Shown here piece after piece: positions 26,393 to 35,886 of a stretch of DNA of 64,000 nt. Source of the DNA: Streptomyces chrestomyceticus JCM 4735 (GTDB lineage Bacteria > Actinomycetota > Actinomycetes > Streptomycetales > Streptomycetaceae). The stretch lies in NCBI RefSeq assembly GCF_003865135.1, contig NZ_BHZC01000001.1, positions 3,782,001 through 3,846,000 on the forward strand, given 5' to 3'. The notes under the pieces were generated by a model. The model did no database searches. It had not been told where the DNA came from and saw only the letters and a list, made by a program, of their open reading frames with translations. The translations under genes and the position numbers were made by a program. How positions within the stretch are numbered: position 1 is the stretch's first letter; each line of letters begins with the position of its first letter.

Positions 26393-27372
26393 TCAGCTCT
26401 TCTTGGCGAGGGCCTTCTCGACGTCCGTAAGAACCGCCTCGGCGGCGAGCGGACCACCCGAGCTGTTCCACGCCGAACCGTCGATCACCACGACGTGGTG
26501 CTTCTCGACGGCCTTGAGCTTGCCGAAGTTCGGTACGGCCGTGGCCTCCTTCAGCCCCTTCTCCCCGCGGCCCGGTCGCCGAGCGCGCCGAGGAACAGCC
26601 AGTCGCCGTCGATGGTCTCCAGGCGCTCCAGGCTCACCGGCTCGCTGTGGCCGGAGCTCTCGCCCTGCTGGTCCTGGGGCCGCTTCAGGCCGAGCGCGGT
26701 GAGGGTGTCGCCGACGTGGCCCTTGCCCTTGCCGACGACCGAGGGCGCGCCGTTCTGCCAGCGGACGACGCTGGTGACGGCCCCGGCGTTGGCCCCGAGT
26801 CCGGCCTTCACGGTCTTCAGGCGCGCGTCGAAGGCGTCCAGCCACTTCTGGCCGCCGGCCTTCTTGCCGAGGGCGTCGGCGGTCGCGGTGAAGGCGTCCC
26901 GCCAGGGGGCGTTGAGCTTGGCGGTGAGCACGGTGGGCGCGATCCGGCCGAGCTTGTCCTGGTCGCGCTTGGCGCCCACCGTCTCGTCGAGCAGGATCAG
27001 GTCGGGACGGAGGGCGGCGATCTTGTCGAGGTCGGGCTCGGCGGTGTTGGCGACGATCTGGGCGTCCTCGGCCTTCGGCGCCAGGTAGCCCGCCACGCCG
27101 GACTGGCCGCGGCCGCTGGTGGCGCCGATCGGGTGGGCGCCGAGGGCGAGGGCGGCGTCGAGGGTGGGCTCGCTGAGCGTGACCACCTTCTTCGGGGCGG
27201 CGGGTACCTCCACCTTCTTGCCGTTGGCGTCGGTGACGGTACGGGTGCCGGAGCCGCCCGCCGTGGCGTCGGCGCCGTCCTTGCCGCCGGAGTCGCCGTC
27301 GCCGCAGCCGGCGAGGGTCAGGGCGCCGGCCAGGGCGACGGTGAGCAGGGCGGCGGGTCGGCGGTAACGCAT
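26393..27372 (-). pseudogene. FecB/BtuF-type iron-siderophore-binding lipoprotein, frameshifted
   Basis: ATG 27372 with GGAG upstream; lipobox TLAGCGD (Cys23). The TroA/FecB fold is clear: KKVVTLSEPTLDAALALGAH, DLDKIAALRPDLILLDETVG and the linker helix APWRDAFTATADALGKKAGG. Near the end the frame breaks after GDWLFLGALGDRAA. Adding one G to the run at 26563-26566 restores GEKGLKEATAVPNFGKLKAV, then GSAWNSSGGPLAAEAVL to the stop at 26393, giving about 326 aa. It is the last gene of the iron-regulated leftward operon and would deliver a ferric siderophore to the FecCD permeases at 37-39 kb. Without the repair it would lose about 55 C-terminal residues. Confidence 0.85.
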
Positions 27373-27410
27373 CGGAGGTGCTCCTCGGGTGTGCGGAAAA
27401 GTTCGGGGGG

Positions 27411-28766
27411 TCAGCGGGTCGCGGTGGCCGGGGGCACGGCGGTGTCCCGGTGGCCGGGTGGTGTGCCGGGGCCGAGCAGGGTGATCAGCCCTTCGGCCAG
27501 GCCGACCGTCCAACAGGCGTAGTCGTGGCCGCCGTTGAAGTCGGCGCCGGTGACGGTGTGGCCGTCGGCGCGGAGCGTGCGGCGCAGGTCACGGGTCTGT
27601 TCGAGCATGCCCCACTCGTGCAGCCCGACCTCCAGGTGCAGCCGCAGACCGCGTGGTGCGCCGCCGGCGTAGCGGCGGGTGATCCACGGGGTCTCCTCGG
27701 CCGGTTCGCCCGGGGGCCGCCACCACATGGAGGGGGACTGGGCCAGGACGTTGCCGAAACGATCCGGCGCGGTGTGGCCCGCGTACAGGGCGGTGAGTCC
27801 GCCCAGGCTCTGCCCGGCGACGACCGTACGCGCCGGGTCCGTGCCGACCGGCAGCCGGCCGGCGGCCCAGGGCAGCAGCTCTTCGGCGAGGAAGGTGACG
27901 TACTCCGGGTGGCCGCCGAGTTCCCGGGCGCGGGTGGCGTTGTCGACGGCGTGCGGGGCGAGCACGGTCAGCGGCGGGATCAAGCCGTCGGTGACGAGGC
28001 CGTCGAGCACGTCCTCCAGGTGCAACTGACCGAACCACATGTCGCCGTCGAGCAGGACGAGGGTGTCGGTGTGCCCCGTGACGGGCAGCGGTGGCTCGTA
28101 CACCCACACCTCGCGTTCCGCGCCGAGTGCGGCGCTGGTCACCTGATGGCGCCGTACCGTGCCGCGCGGGGCACCCGCAGGGTGGGTCCACGGGCGAGGT
28201 GGGGCGTGCGGGAGTTCGAAGACGGAGCCGGGCGGGCCGTGCCAGCGGGTGGGGATCGTCTGGGGGTTGAGCGGGTCGCCGACGCCCGTGGCGGCCAGCG
28301 CGCCGAGGTCGTCCGGCGCCCGGCCCTCGGTGTCGGGGGCGATGCGGTACGAGCCGCGGTGGTCGCCGCGCAGGCGGTAGGTCAGGTGCCACACGTCCGT
28401 ACCGGGCAGGTGGCGCATCAGGCCGGCGGGCAGGTCGGAGCGGTCCATCAGCCGGTTGACCATCAGCAGCACCTGGCGGGTCGCGGGGTCGCCGCGCCAC
28501 AGGAAGGTGACGGCGCGGTGGTCGGGGTCGGCGTCGAGCGGTTCGACCAGCGGGGTGCCGCAGGCCGTCACCTCGTCCCAGAACCCGTCCAGCACCGCGG
28601 CACGCGCCTCCGCCTTCCCGGCCGCGGCCAGCTCGGCGGCCAGGCGCCGCACCCGCGGGCTGTCCGTGGTCTCGGCCGGGTGGGGCCGGGGGATGCGGGG
28701 CGGCCCGGCGGGGGCTGCCAGGGCGGTACGGGCGCCGGCCGCTGTGGTGCCGTCCGCGTGGGTCAT
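27411..28766 (-). CDS. Enterochelin esterase (Fes/IroD type)
   Basis: 451 aa. ATG 28766 overlaps the stop of the upstream glycosyltransferase (ATGA), so the two are coupled. An N-terminal Fes-type beta domain (VTFLWRGDPATRQVLLMVNR, then HLTYRLRGDHRGSYRIAPD) is followed by an alpha/beta hydrolase: VLLDGDMWFG, the nucleophile elbow VAGQSLGGLTALYAG, PSMWWRPPG and the catalytic His in FNGGHDYACW. The family cuts tri-catecholate ester siderophores such as ferric enterobactin to release iron in the cytoplasm. Its place beside a glycosyltransferase recalls iroB-iroD. It has no signal peptide. Substrate is inferred to be a catecholate oligo-ester. Confidence 0.92.
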   Translation of the reverse strand: MTHADGTTAAGARTALAAPAGPPRIPRPHPAETTDSPRVRRLAAELAAAGKAEARAAVLDGFWDEVTACGTPLVEPLDADPDHRAVTFLWRGDPATRQVLLMVNRLMDRSDLPAGLMRHLPGTDVWHLTYRLRGDHRGSYRIAPDTEGRAPDDLGALAATGVGDPLNPQTIPTRWHGPPGSVFELPHAPPRPWTHPAGAPRGTVRRHQVTSAALGAEREVWVYEPPLPVTGHTDTLVLLDGDMWFGQLHLEDVLDGLVTDGLIPPLTVLAPHAVDNATRARELGGHPEYVTFLAEELLPWAAGRLPVGTDPARTVVAGQSLGGLTALYAGHTAPDRFGNVLAQSPSMWWRPPGEPAEETPWITRRYAGGAPRGLRLHLEVGLHEWGMLEQTRDLRRTLRADGHTVTGADFNGGHDYACWTVGLAEGLITLLGPGTPPGHRDTAVPPATATR

Positions 28767-29926
28767 CTGTTCGCTCCTTGGGAGAGGGCCAGTTCGACGA
28801 GCCGGGGCACGGTGTCGGCGGGGCTGGGCATGACAGCCATCTCCTCGGCCGTCTCGCGGGCGGCGGTGGCCAGCGCTTCGTCCTCAAGGAGCCGGCGGAC
28901 CAGTTCGCGCCCGGGACGGCCGGGCCCCGCGAGTGCGGCCGGGTCCTCCGGCACCAGACCGCAGCCGCGCCGCCGGACCGCCGCCGCGTTGGCGGGACGG
29001 TCGGCACCCTCGCCGAGGACGAGCTGCGGCAGACCGGCGTCCAGGGCGGTCAGGGTGGTGCCCGCGCCGCCGTGGTGGATGGTGGCGTCACTGCCCGCGA
29101 GCAGCGCGCCCAGTGGCGTCCACTCGACGGGGCGGACGTTGTCGGGGAGTGTGCCGAGCGCGGACAGGTCGGCGCCGCCGAGGGCCAGGACGAAGTCGGC
29201 GTCGGTGACGCGGGCGGCGTCCACGACCCACTCGACGGGCGAGACACCGTCCACGACCGGGCGGACCGTGCCGAGGGTGACCGCGATCCGGGGCCGCTTG
29301 CGGTCCTCGAAGAGCCAGTGGGGGAGCGCGCCGCCGCCGTTGTACGGGACGTAGCGCAGGTAGCGGCGGTGCGGTTCGGCGGTGACGCTCATGGCGGGCG
29401 GGGTGACGTCGAGCCAGGCGGCGACCGGTCCGGGCCCGTCGAGGCCGTGCCGGGCGTACCCGTCGGCGAGGGCGTCGTTCATCATCGCGACGTGCCGTCC
29501 GGTGTGGCCGAAACCGACCGCGTGCACGACCGAGGGAATGCCGAGGGCGGCGGCCACGAGCTGGCCGACGACACCGTTGGGGGTGTGCACGACGAGGTCG
29601 GGCCGCCAGTGGCGGGCGACGTCGACCATGGTATCCGCCATCTCTTCGCTGAAGAAGGAGAAGCCCTTGCCCTTGGGGGCGGTGCGCTGCTCGCCCGGGG
29701 CCGGGGGCTTGCCCTGGCGGCCCTTCTCCATGGCCGCGTAAAGGGCGTCGGGGTCGATGCCGGGTGCGCAGTCGACGGCCGGCAGCCCGGCGGAGACGGT
29801 GTGGCCGACGGCCCGTCCGCAGGTGGCGACGAGGACGTCATGACCTGCGGCGCGGAACGCCTGGGCCAGCGGGACCATCGGGTAGAGCAGCCCGAAGAAG
29901 GGGGGCCCGGCGAACAGGACACGCAT
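28763..29926 (-). CDS. Glycosyltransferase, EryCIII/IroB-like (GT-B)
   Basis: 387 aa from ATG 29926 (AGG nearby). GT1-type fold: MRVLFAGPPFFGLLYPMVPL at the N-terminus, and the nucleotide-sugar site ALLAGSDATIHHGGAGTTLT, then ALDAGLPQLVLGEGADRPAN (the HHGGxGT and PQ motifs). It would transfer a sugar from a dTDP- or UDP-sugar to an aromatic acceptor. It is the first gene of the iron-box-controlled leftward operon, coupled to the Fes-like esterase and divergent from an exporter plus dTDP-deoxysugar genes. This context suggests glycosylation of a siderophore, as IroB does for enterobactin. IroB-like C-glycosyl transfer and the actual acceptor are inferences. Confidence 0.88.
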   Translation of the reverse strand: MRVLFAGPPFFGLLYPMVPLAQAFRAAGHDVLVATCGRAVGHTVSAGLPAVDCAPGIDPDALYAAMEKGRQGKPPAPGEQRTAPKGKGFSFFSEEMADTMVDVARHWRPDLVVHTPNGVVGQLVAAALGIPSVVHAVGFGHTGRHVAMMNDALADGYARHGLDGPGPVAAWLDVTPPAMSVTAEPHRRYLRYVPYNGGGALPHWLFEDRKRPRIAVTLGTVRPVVDGVSPVEWVVDAARVTDADFVLALGGADLSALGTLPDNVRPVEWTPLGALLAGSDATIHHGGAGTTLTALDAGLPQLVLGEGADRPANAAAVRRRGCGLVPEDPAALAGPGRPGRELVRRLLEDEALATAARETAEEMAVMPSPADTVPRLVELALSQGANR

Positions 29927-30070
29927 CGACTACCTGCTTTCTTTTCCGACGGCCCGTCAAGAACCTTTCGGTTCACGGGTGGTGCGGCGGGACGGCTGAA
30001 ACGGGTGGGGCACGAGTGCATGGGGAGTACATGTGCGTCAGGTCACACACCCCGAGTGGCGACCAGGCAC

Positions 30071-30089
30071 TTAGGCAAGCCTAAGCTAA
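30071..30089. promoter_or_regulatory. Iron box (DmdR/IdeR operator)
   Basis: TTAGGCAAGCCTAAGCTAA matches the known actinobacterial iron box TTAGGTTAGSCTAACCTAA at 16 of 19 positions (counting S). It ends five bases before the exporter GTG (30094) and 145 bases from the glycosyltransferase ATG (29926), so one operator can repress both divergent operons when iron is plentiful. The regulator DmdR1 is encoded at 53077-53769. Confidence 0.85.
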
Positions 30090-30093
30090 CCAC

Positions 30094-33000
30094 GTGCTCA
30101 GCAGGTCAACAACGTCCCCCGGCTGGCTACGCAGGCTCGGTGCCGCGTGCCGGCACCACCCCCGACTCCTCCTCGCGGTCGCCGTGAGTTCCGTGTTCGG
30201 CACGGGACTTGAAGCGGTCGGACCGCTGCTGGCCCGGCTCGGCGTCGACGACGCCGTCGCAGGCCGCACCGGCCGCATCGGCTGGCTCGCCGCCGCCATG
30301 GCAGGTCTCGCGCTCGTCCAGTTCGGCGCCGAGTTCACCCGCCGCTACGCCGCCGGAAAGCTCGCCCTCGGCGTCCAGCACCGGCTGCGCACCCAGGTGT
30401 TCGACTCGCTGCAACGCCTGGACGGCGTCAAACAGGACGCGCTCCGCACCGGCCAGGTGGTCTCCCGGGCCAACAGCGACCTGACCCAGGTGCAGATCAT
30501 GCTCGGGATGCTGCCGATCCCGCTCGGCACCTCGGCCCTCTTCATCGTCGCCATCGGCGCGATGCTCTGGCTGTGCGCCCCGCTCGCCCTGGTCGCGCTG
30601 ACCGTGGTGCCCCTCACCGCGTGGGCCGCCGCCCGCAGCCGCGCCCGGCTCGTCCCCGCCACCCGCGCGGCCCAGGCCGGTGCCGCCCAGGTCGCCGAGC
30701 AGGTCGAGGAGGCCGTGACCGGCGTACGGGTGGTCAAGGGCTTCGGCCAGGAGGACCGCGAGACCGACCGGCTGGCGCGCGCTGCCCGCGGCCTGTTCGG
30801 ACGGCGTATGCGCGTGGCGCGCATCCAGGCCGGCGCCACCGCCACCCTCGCGGCACTGCCCGCGCTCGGCCAGGTCGGCGTACTCGCCCTCGGCGGCTGG
30901 CTGGCGCTGCGCGGCACCATCGGACTGGGCACCTTCCTCGCCTTCGCCGCCTACATGGCGCTGCTGGCCGGACCCGCCAGGCTGTTCGCCAGCTTTCTGG
31001 TCACCGCCCAGCAAGCGCGCGCTGCCGCCGAACGCGTCAACGAACTCATCGACGCCCGGCCCGACATCACCGAACCGGAAAACCCCGTCGCCCTGCCCGC
31101 CGGCCCCGTCGGCCTGGAACTGCGCGACGTCCGCTTCGGGTACGCCCCCAGCGACCCCGTCCTCGACGGCGCGTCGCTGACCGTACGGCCCGGCGAGACC
31201 CTCGCCCTCGTCGGCCCGTCGGGCTCCGGAAAATCCACCGTCTCCCTGCTGCTCCCCCGCTTCTACGACCCGCAGGCCGGCTCCGTGCACGTCGGCCCGC
31301 CCGGCGCGGCCCCCGACATCCGCGAACTGTCGCTCGCGGACCTCCGAGCCACCATCGGCGTGGTCTTCGAAGAACCGTTCCTGTTCTCCTGCTCGGTCCG
31401 CGACAACATCGCCTACGGGCGCCCGGACGCCACCGACGAGCAGGTCAGGGCCGCCGCCGAGGCCGCCGAGGCACACGAGTTCATCACCGCGCTGCCCGAC
31501 GGCTACGCCACCGAGGTCGGCGAACGCGGGCTGACCCTCTCCGGCGGGCAGCGGCAGCGCGTGGTGCTGGCCCGCGCCCTGCTGGCCGACCCGCGCGTGC
31601 TCGTCCTGGACGACGCGACCTCCGCCGTGGACGCCGGTACCGAGGCCGCCATCCACCGCACGCTGCGCGCCGTCACCGGCGACCGGACGACCCTGCTGAT
31701 CGCCCACCGCCGCTCCACCCTCCAGCTCGCCGACCGCATCGCCGTCCTGGACGACGGCCGCGTGGTGGACACCGGCACCCAGGAGGAGCTGGCCGAGCGC
31801 TGCCCGCTGTTCCGCGAACTCCTGGCCGGTCCCGGCGACTCCCTCGACGTACGCGTCACCGCCGACCCGCACACCGGCGACCGGGGCGTCACCCCGGACC
31901 TCTGGCCCGAGCCCCCCGCCGACGAGACGCCGAAGGCGGCGGAGGACGAGGCCGAAGACCCGCGCCTGGACGAGACCCGGCTGCGCGCCCCCGACCCCGA
32001 CGCCCGCTTCCGGCGGCTGCTCGCCCCCGTACGCGCCGCCCTGCTGCTCGGCCTGCTCCTCGTCGTCGCCGACTCCCTCGCCTCCCTCGCCCTGCCCCTC
32101 CTCGTCCGGCACGGCCTGGACGCCGGGGTCGGCGCGGGCGACGGCGGCGCGCTCACCACCACCGTCCTGACCGCCCTGCTCGTCGTCGCCCTCGGCTGGG
32201 GCGTGCTCACCCTTCAGGCACGCATCACCCGGCGGGCCGGGGAGCGGGTGCTGTACGGGCTCCGGGTGAAAACCTTCGCCCACCTCCAGCGGCTCGGCCT
32301 GGACTTCTACGAACGCGAACGCGGCGGCCAGATCATGACCGCGATGGTCAACGACATCGACGCGCTCTCCGCCTTCCTCCAGACCCACCTGCTGACCTCG
32401 GTGGCCGCGCTGGCCACCCTGTGCGGCGCGGTGGTGGCGATGCTCGCCGTCGACATCCCGCTGGCCCTGACCGCGCTCGCCCTCGTCCCCCTGATCGCCG
32501 TCGCCACCGCCGTCTTCTGGCGGCTGTCCTCCGCCGCGTACACCGATGCGCGCAAGCGTGTCGGCGAGGTCAACTCCAGCCTCCAGGAGAACGTCTCCGG
32601 CCTGCGCGTCGCCCAGTCCCAGAGCCGCGAGGGCAGGACCGCCGAGGCGTTCGGCAAGCTCTCCGAGAGCTACCGCGCCGCCCGGCTGCGCGCCCAGCGC
32701 TACGCCGCCGTGTACTTCCCGTGCGTCAACCTCACCGCCGAACTCGCCAAGGCCACCGTCCTGCTCTTCGGCGCCCACCGGGTCGCGGACGGCGGCATCG
32801 GCCCCGGTGTGCTGGTCGCCTTCACCCTCTTCCTCGGCATGTTCTTCTCGCCGATCCAGCAGCTCTCGCTCGCCTTCGACAGCTACCAGCAGGCGTCCGT
32901 CGGCCTGCGCCGCACGCTGCGGTTGCTGCGCGTCGAGCCGTCCGTACGGTCCGCCGCCGACCCCGCGCCCGTACCGGACCGGCTGCGCGGCCCGATCGAA

Positions 33001-33744
33001 CTGCGCGAGGTCACCCTCCGCTACCCGGGCGCCGAGCGGCCGTCGCTGGACCGCGTCAGCCTGCGCATCGAGCCCGGCGAGACGGTCGCGCTCGTCGGCG
33101 CGACCGGCGCCGGAAAGTCCACCGTCGTCAAACTGCTCGCCCGCTTCCACGACGCCACCGAGGGACAGGTGCTGGTGGACGGCACGGACATCCGCGCCTA
33201 CGACCCGCCCGCCTACCGGCGGCTGCTCGGCGTCGTCCCCCAGGAAGCGCACCTGTTCACCGGCGACATCGCCGACAACGTCCGCTACGGACGGCCCGAC
33301 GCCACCGACCAGGAGGTCGAGGCGGCCGTACGCGCCGTGGGCGCGCTGCCCGCGGTCGCCGCCCAGCCGTACGGCTTCCGCCAGTCCGTCGGCGAACGCG
33401 GACAGCGCCTGTCCGCGGGCCAGCGCCAGCTCGTCGCCCTGGCCCGCGCCCACCTCGTCGACCCCGGCCTGCTGCTGCTCGACGAGGCCACCGCCGCCCT
33501 CGACCCGGCCACCGAACGCACGGTGCTGGACGCCGGGGACCGGCTGGCCGACGGCCGCACCACCGTCCTGGTCGCGCACCGCCTGGCCACCGCCGCGCGC
33601 GCCGACCGGATCGTCGTCCTGGACGCCGGACGGATCGCCGAGCAGGGCTCCCACCAGGAGCTCCTCGACGCCGACGGCGCGTACGCCCGACTGTGGCGCC
33701 ACCACTCCACCGCCGCCGAACCCGCCCCCCTCACCCAAGGATGA
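30094..33744 (+). CDS. Fused double ABC exporter (IroC-like)
   Basis: 1,216 aa containing two complete half-transporters (membrane domain + ATPase, twice), with no signal peptide. Half 1: membrane segments to about residue 320, then Walker A LVGPSGSGKSTVS (residue 374), signature LTLSGGQRQR, Walker B VLVLDDATSAVD. Half 2: segments from about 645, Walker A LVGATGAGKSTVV (residue 1002), signature RLSAGQRQL, Walker B LLLLDEATAALD. In half 1 the catalytic Glu is Asp, and in half 2 the signature is LSAGQ rather than LSGGQ, so only one ATP site looks fully canonical, as in heterodimeric exporters. GTG 30094 is just past the iron box; the message may be leaderless. Size and context match IroC, which exports glucosylated enterobactin. 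Confidence 0.9.
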   Translation: MLSRSTTSPGWLRRLGAACRHHPRLLLAVAVSSVFGTGLEAVGPLLARLGVDDAVAGRTGRIGWLAAAMAGLALVQFGAEFTRRYAAGKLALGVQHRLRTQVFDSLQRLDGVKQDALRTGQVVSRANSDLTQVQIMLGMLPIPLGTSALFIVAIGAMLWLCAPLALVALTVVPLTAWAAARSRARLVPATRAAQAGAAQVAEQVEEAVTGVRVVKGFGQEDRETDRLARAARGLFGRRMRVARIQAGATATLAALPALGQVGVLALGGWLALRGTIGLGTFLAFAAYMALLAGPARLFASFLVTAQQARAAAERVNELIDARPDITEPENPVALPAGPVGLELRDVRFGYAPSDPVLDGASLTVRPGETLALVGPSGSGKSTVSLLLPRFYDPQAGSVHVGPPGAAPDIRELSLADLRATIGVVFEEPFLFSCSVRDNIAYGRPDATDEQVRAAAEAAEAHEFITALPDGYATEVGERGLTLSGGQRQRVVLARALLADPRVLVLDDATSAVDAGTEAAIHRTLRAVTGDRTTLLIAHRRSTLQLADRIAVLDDGRVVDTGTQEELAERCPLFRELLAGPGDSLDVRVTADPHTGDRGVTPDLWPEPPADETPKAAEDEAEDPRLDETRLRAPDPDARFRRLLAPVRAALLLGLLLVVADSLASLALPLLVRHGLDAGVGAGDGGALTTTVLTALLVVALGWGVLTLQARITRRAGERVLYGLRVKTFAHLQRLGLDFYERERGGQIMTAMVNDIDALSAFLQTHLLTSVAALATLCGAVVAMLAVDIPLALTALALVPLIAVATAVFWRLSSAAYTDARKRVGEVNSSLQENVSGLRVAQSQSREGRTAEAFGKLSESYRAARLRAQRYAAVYFPCVNLTAELAKATVLLFGAHRVADGGIGPGVLVAFTLFLGMFFSPIQQLSLAFDSYQQASVGLRRTLRLLRVEPSVRSAADPAPVPDRLRGPIELREVTLRYPGAERPSLDRVSLRIEPGETVALVGATGAGKSTVVKLLARFHDATEGQVLVDGTDIRAYDPPAYRRLLGVVPQEAHLFTGDIADNVRYGRPDATDQEVEAAVRAVGALPAVAAQPYGFRQSVGERGQRLSAGQRQLVALARAHLVDPGLLLLDEATAALDPATERTVLDAGDRLADGRTTVLVAHRLATAARADRIVVLDAGRIAEQGSHQELLDADGAYARLWRHHSTAAEPAPLTQG

Positions 33745-33751
33745 CCCGCTC

Positions 33752-34819
33752 ATGAAGGCACTTGTCCTCTCCGGAGGCACCGGCAGCAGACTGCGGCCCA
33801 TCACCCACACCGCCGCCAAGCAGCTCGTCCCCGTCGCCAACAAGCCGGTGCTCTTCTACGGCATCGAATCCCTGGTCGCGGCGGGCGTCACCGACATCGG
33901 CATCATCGTCGGGGACACCGCCGAGGAGATCCGTACGGCCGTGGGCGACGGCTCCCGCTTCGGCGCCCGCGTCACCTACCTCCCCCAGGAACAGCCCCTC
34001 GGCCTGGCGCACGCCGTCCTGATCGCCCGCGACTGGCTCGGCGACGACGACTTCGTGATGTACCTCGGCGACAACTTCGTGGTCGGCGGCATCGCCGAAC
34101 TCGTCGACGAGTTCCGGGAGACCCGCCCCGAGGCCCGCATCCTGCTCACCAAGGTCCCCGACCCCAGCGCCTTCGGCGTCGCCGAACTCAGCCCCGAAGG
34201 GCACGTCGTACGCCTGGAGGAGAAGCCCAGCGACCCGCGCAGCGACCTGGCGCTGGTCGGCGTCTACCTCTTCACGCCGGGCGTGCACGACGCCGTACGG
34301 GCCATCGAGCCCTCGGCTCGCGGCGAACTGGAGATCACCGACGCCCTCCAGTGGCTGGTCGACGCCGGCCGCACCGTCCAGTCCACGGTCATCTCCGGCT
34401 ACTGGAAGGACACCGGCAACGCCACCGACATGCTGGAGGTCAACCGCACCGTGCTGGAGGGCCTGCCGCCCGCCGTCCTCGGCGACGTGGACGACGCCAG
34501 CGAACTGGTCGGCCGGGTCCGTATCGAGGCCGGGGCCAGCGTCGTACGGTCCCGGATCGTGGGACCGGCCGTCATCGGCGCGGGCAGCGTCGTGCGCGAC
34601 TCCTACATCGGCCCCTCCACCTCCGTCGCCGACGGGTGCCTGATCAGCGGCAGCGAGGTGGAGTTCTCCATCGTCCTGGGCGACTCCCGCATCGAGAACG
34701 CCGGCCGGATCGAGGGCTCGCTGATCGGCCGCATGGTCCGGATGAGCGGCGCCGCCCGCGCGCCCCGCGCGCACCGTCTGGTGCTCGGCGACCACAGCCA
34801 GGTGCAGATAGCGCCCTGA
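33752..34819 (+). CDS. rmlA: Glucose-1-phosphate thymidylyltransferase, long form
   Basis: 355 aa from ATG 33752 with AAGGATGA upstream, seven bases after the exporter stop. It makes dTDP-glucose from dTTP and glucose-1-phosphate. Signature KALVLSGGTGSRLRPITHTA and KQLVPVANKPVLFYGIESLV, then YLGDNFVVGG, EITDALQWLVDAG and VISGYWKDTGNATDML. A C-terminal left-handed beta-helix (IVGPAVIGAGSVVRDSYIGP) distinguishes this long type from the 290-aa RmlA; StrD-like enzymes of antibiotic clusters have the same form. First step of the dTDP-deoxysugar pathway encoded by this operon. Confidence 0.95.
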   Translation: MKALVLSGGTGSRLRPITHTAAKQLVPVANKPVLFYGIESLVAAGVTDIGIIVGDTAEEIRTAVGDGSRFGARVTYLPQEQPLGLAHAVLIARDWLGDDDFVMYLGDNFVVGGIAELVDEFRETRPEARILLTKVPDPSAFGVAELSPEGHVVRLEEKPSDPRSDLALVGVYLFTPGVHDAVRAIEPSARGELEITDALQWLVDAGRTVQSTVISGYWKDTGNATDMLEVNRTVLEGLPPAVLGDVDDASELVGRVRIEAGASVVRSRIVGPAVIGAGSVVRDSYIGPSTSVADGCLISGSEVEFSIVLGDSRIENAGRIEGSLIGRMVRMSGAARAPRAHRLVLGDHSQVQIAP

Positions 34820-34872
34820 GCCCCGAGCCCCCGCATGCCCCCGTCCCCGTTTCCCTGTCTTGGACTGACGCC

Positions 34873-35886
34873 TTGAGAATCCTCGTCACCGGCGGAGCCG
34901 GCTTCATCGGCTCCCACTTCGTCCGCACCCTGCTCACCCCCGAAGGCCCCGGCGGCGGCACCGGACCGCATGTCGTCACCGTGCTGGACGCCCTGACCTA
35001 CGCGGGGGACCGCGCCAACCTCCGGCCCGTGGCGGACGACCCGCGCTACACCTTCGTGCACGGCGACATCCGCGACCGGCCGCTGGTGGACGACCTGCTG
35101 GCCGACCACGACGCGGTGGTGCACTTCGCCGCCGAGTCGCACGTGGACCGCTCCATCGCGGGCGGCACCGACTTCGCCTCCACCAACGTCCTCGGTACCC
35201 AGGTCCTCCTGGAATCCGCGGTACGCCACCGCATCGCCCGCTTCGTGCACGTCTCCACCGACGAGGTGTACGGCTCGATCGCGGAAGGCTCCTGGACCGA
35301 GGACGAGCCCCTGGCACCCAACTCCCCGTACTCCGCCAGCAAGGCCGGCTCCGACCTGCTCGCCCTCGCCCACCACCGCACGCACGGCCTCGACATCTCG
35401 GTGACCCGCTGCTCCAACAACTACGGCCCCTACCAGCACCCCGAGAAGGTCATCCCGCTGTTCGTCAGCCGCCTGCTGGCGGGCGGGCGCGTCCCGCTGT
35501 ACGGCGACGGGCTCAACGTCCGCGACTGGCTGCATGTCGACGACCACTGCCGGGCCCTGCGGCTCGTCCTGGAAGGCGGCCGGCCCGGCGAGGTCTACAA
35601 CATCGGCGGCGGCACCGAACTCAGCAACAAGGACCTCACCGAACGCCTCCTCGCCGCCTGCGGCGCCGACTGGGACCGGGTCGACCACGTCACCGACCGC
35701 AAGGGCCACGACCGGCGCTACTCCGTGGACTGGACGAAGATCCGTACCGAACTCGGCTACGTACCGCAGCACGCCTTCGAGGACGGGCTCGCCGAGACCG
35801 TCGCCTGGTACCGCGAACATCCCGAACGGTGGGCGCCGCCGGCCGAGGGCACCGCCACCGCCGCCGCGGGAGGTGCCGCCCGGTGA
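34873..35886 (+). CDS. rmlB: dTDP-glucose 4,6-dehydratase
   Basis: 337 aa. The start is probably TTG 34873, because LRILVTGGAGFIGSHFVRTL begins there and no ATG or GTG fits upstream; no strong ribosome site is visible. Extended SDR: NAD loop TGGAGFIGSH, DALTYAGDRANL, HFAAESHVDRSI with the family's Asp-Glu-type loop, catalytic HVSTDEVYGSI, Tyr-Lys YSASKAG, and CSNNYGPYQHPEKVIPLF. It converts dTDP-glucose to dTDP-4-keto-6-deoxyglucose. It overlaps rmlD by four bases. Confidence 0.95.
   Translation: MRILVTGGAGFIGSHFVRTLLTPEGPGGGTGPHVVTVLDALTYAGDRANLRPVADDPRYTFVHGDIRDRPLVDDLLADHDAVVHFAAESHVDRSIAGGTDFASTNVLGTQVLLESAVRHRIARFVHVSTDEVYGSIAEGSWTEDEPLAPNSPYSASKAGSDLLALAHHRTHGLDISVTRCSNNYGPYQHPEKVIPLFVSRLLAGGRVPLYGDGLNVRDWLHVDDHCRALRLVLEGGRPGEVYNIGGGTELSNKDLTERLLAACGADWDRVDHVTDRKGHDRRYSVDWTKIRTELGYVPQHAFEDGLAETVAWYREHPERWAPPAEGTATAAAGGAAR

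Noticed and set aside
30127..33843. 1,238-codon open frame antisense to the ABC exporter
   Set aside because: Gly/Gln/Val-rich translation with no domain; a composition shadow of the real exporter, which has all ABC motifs.
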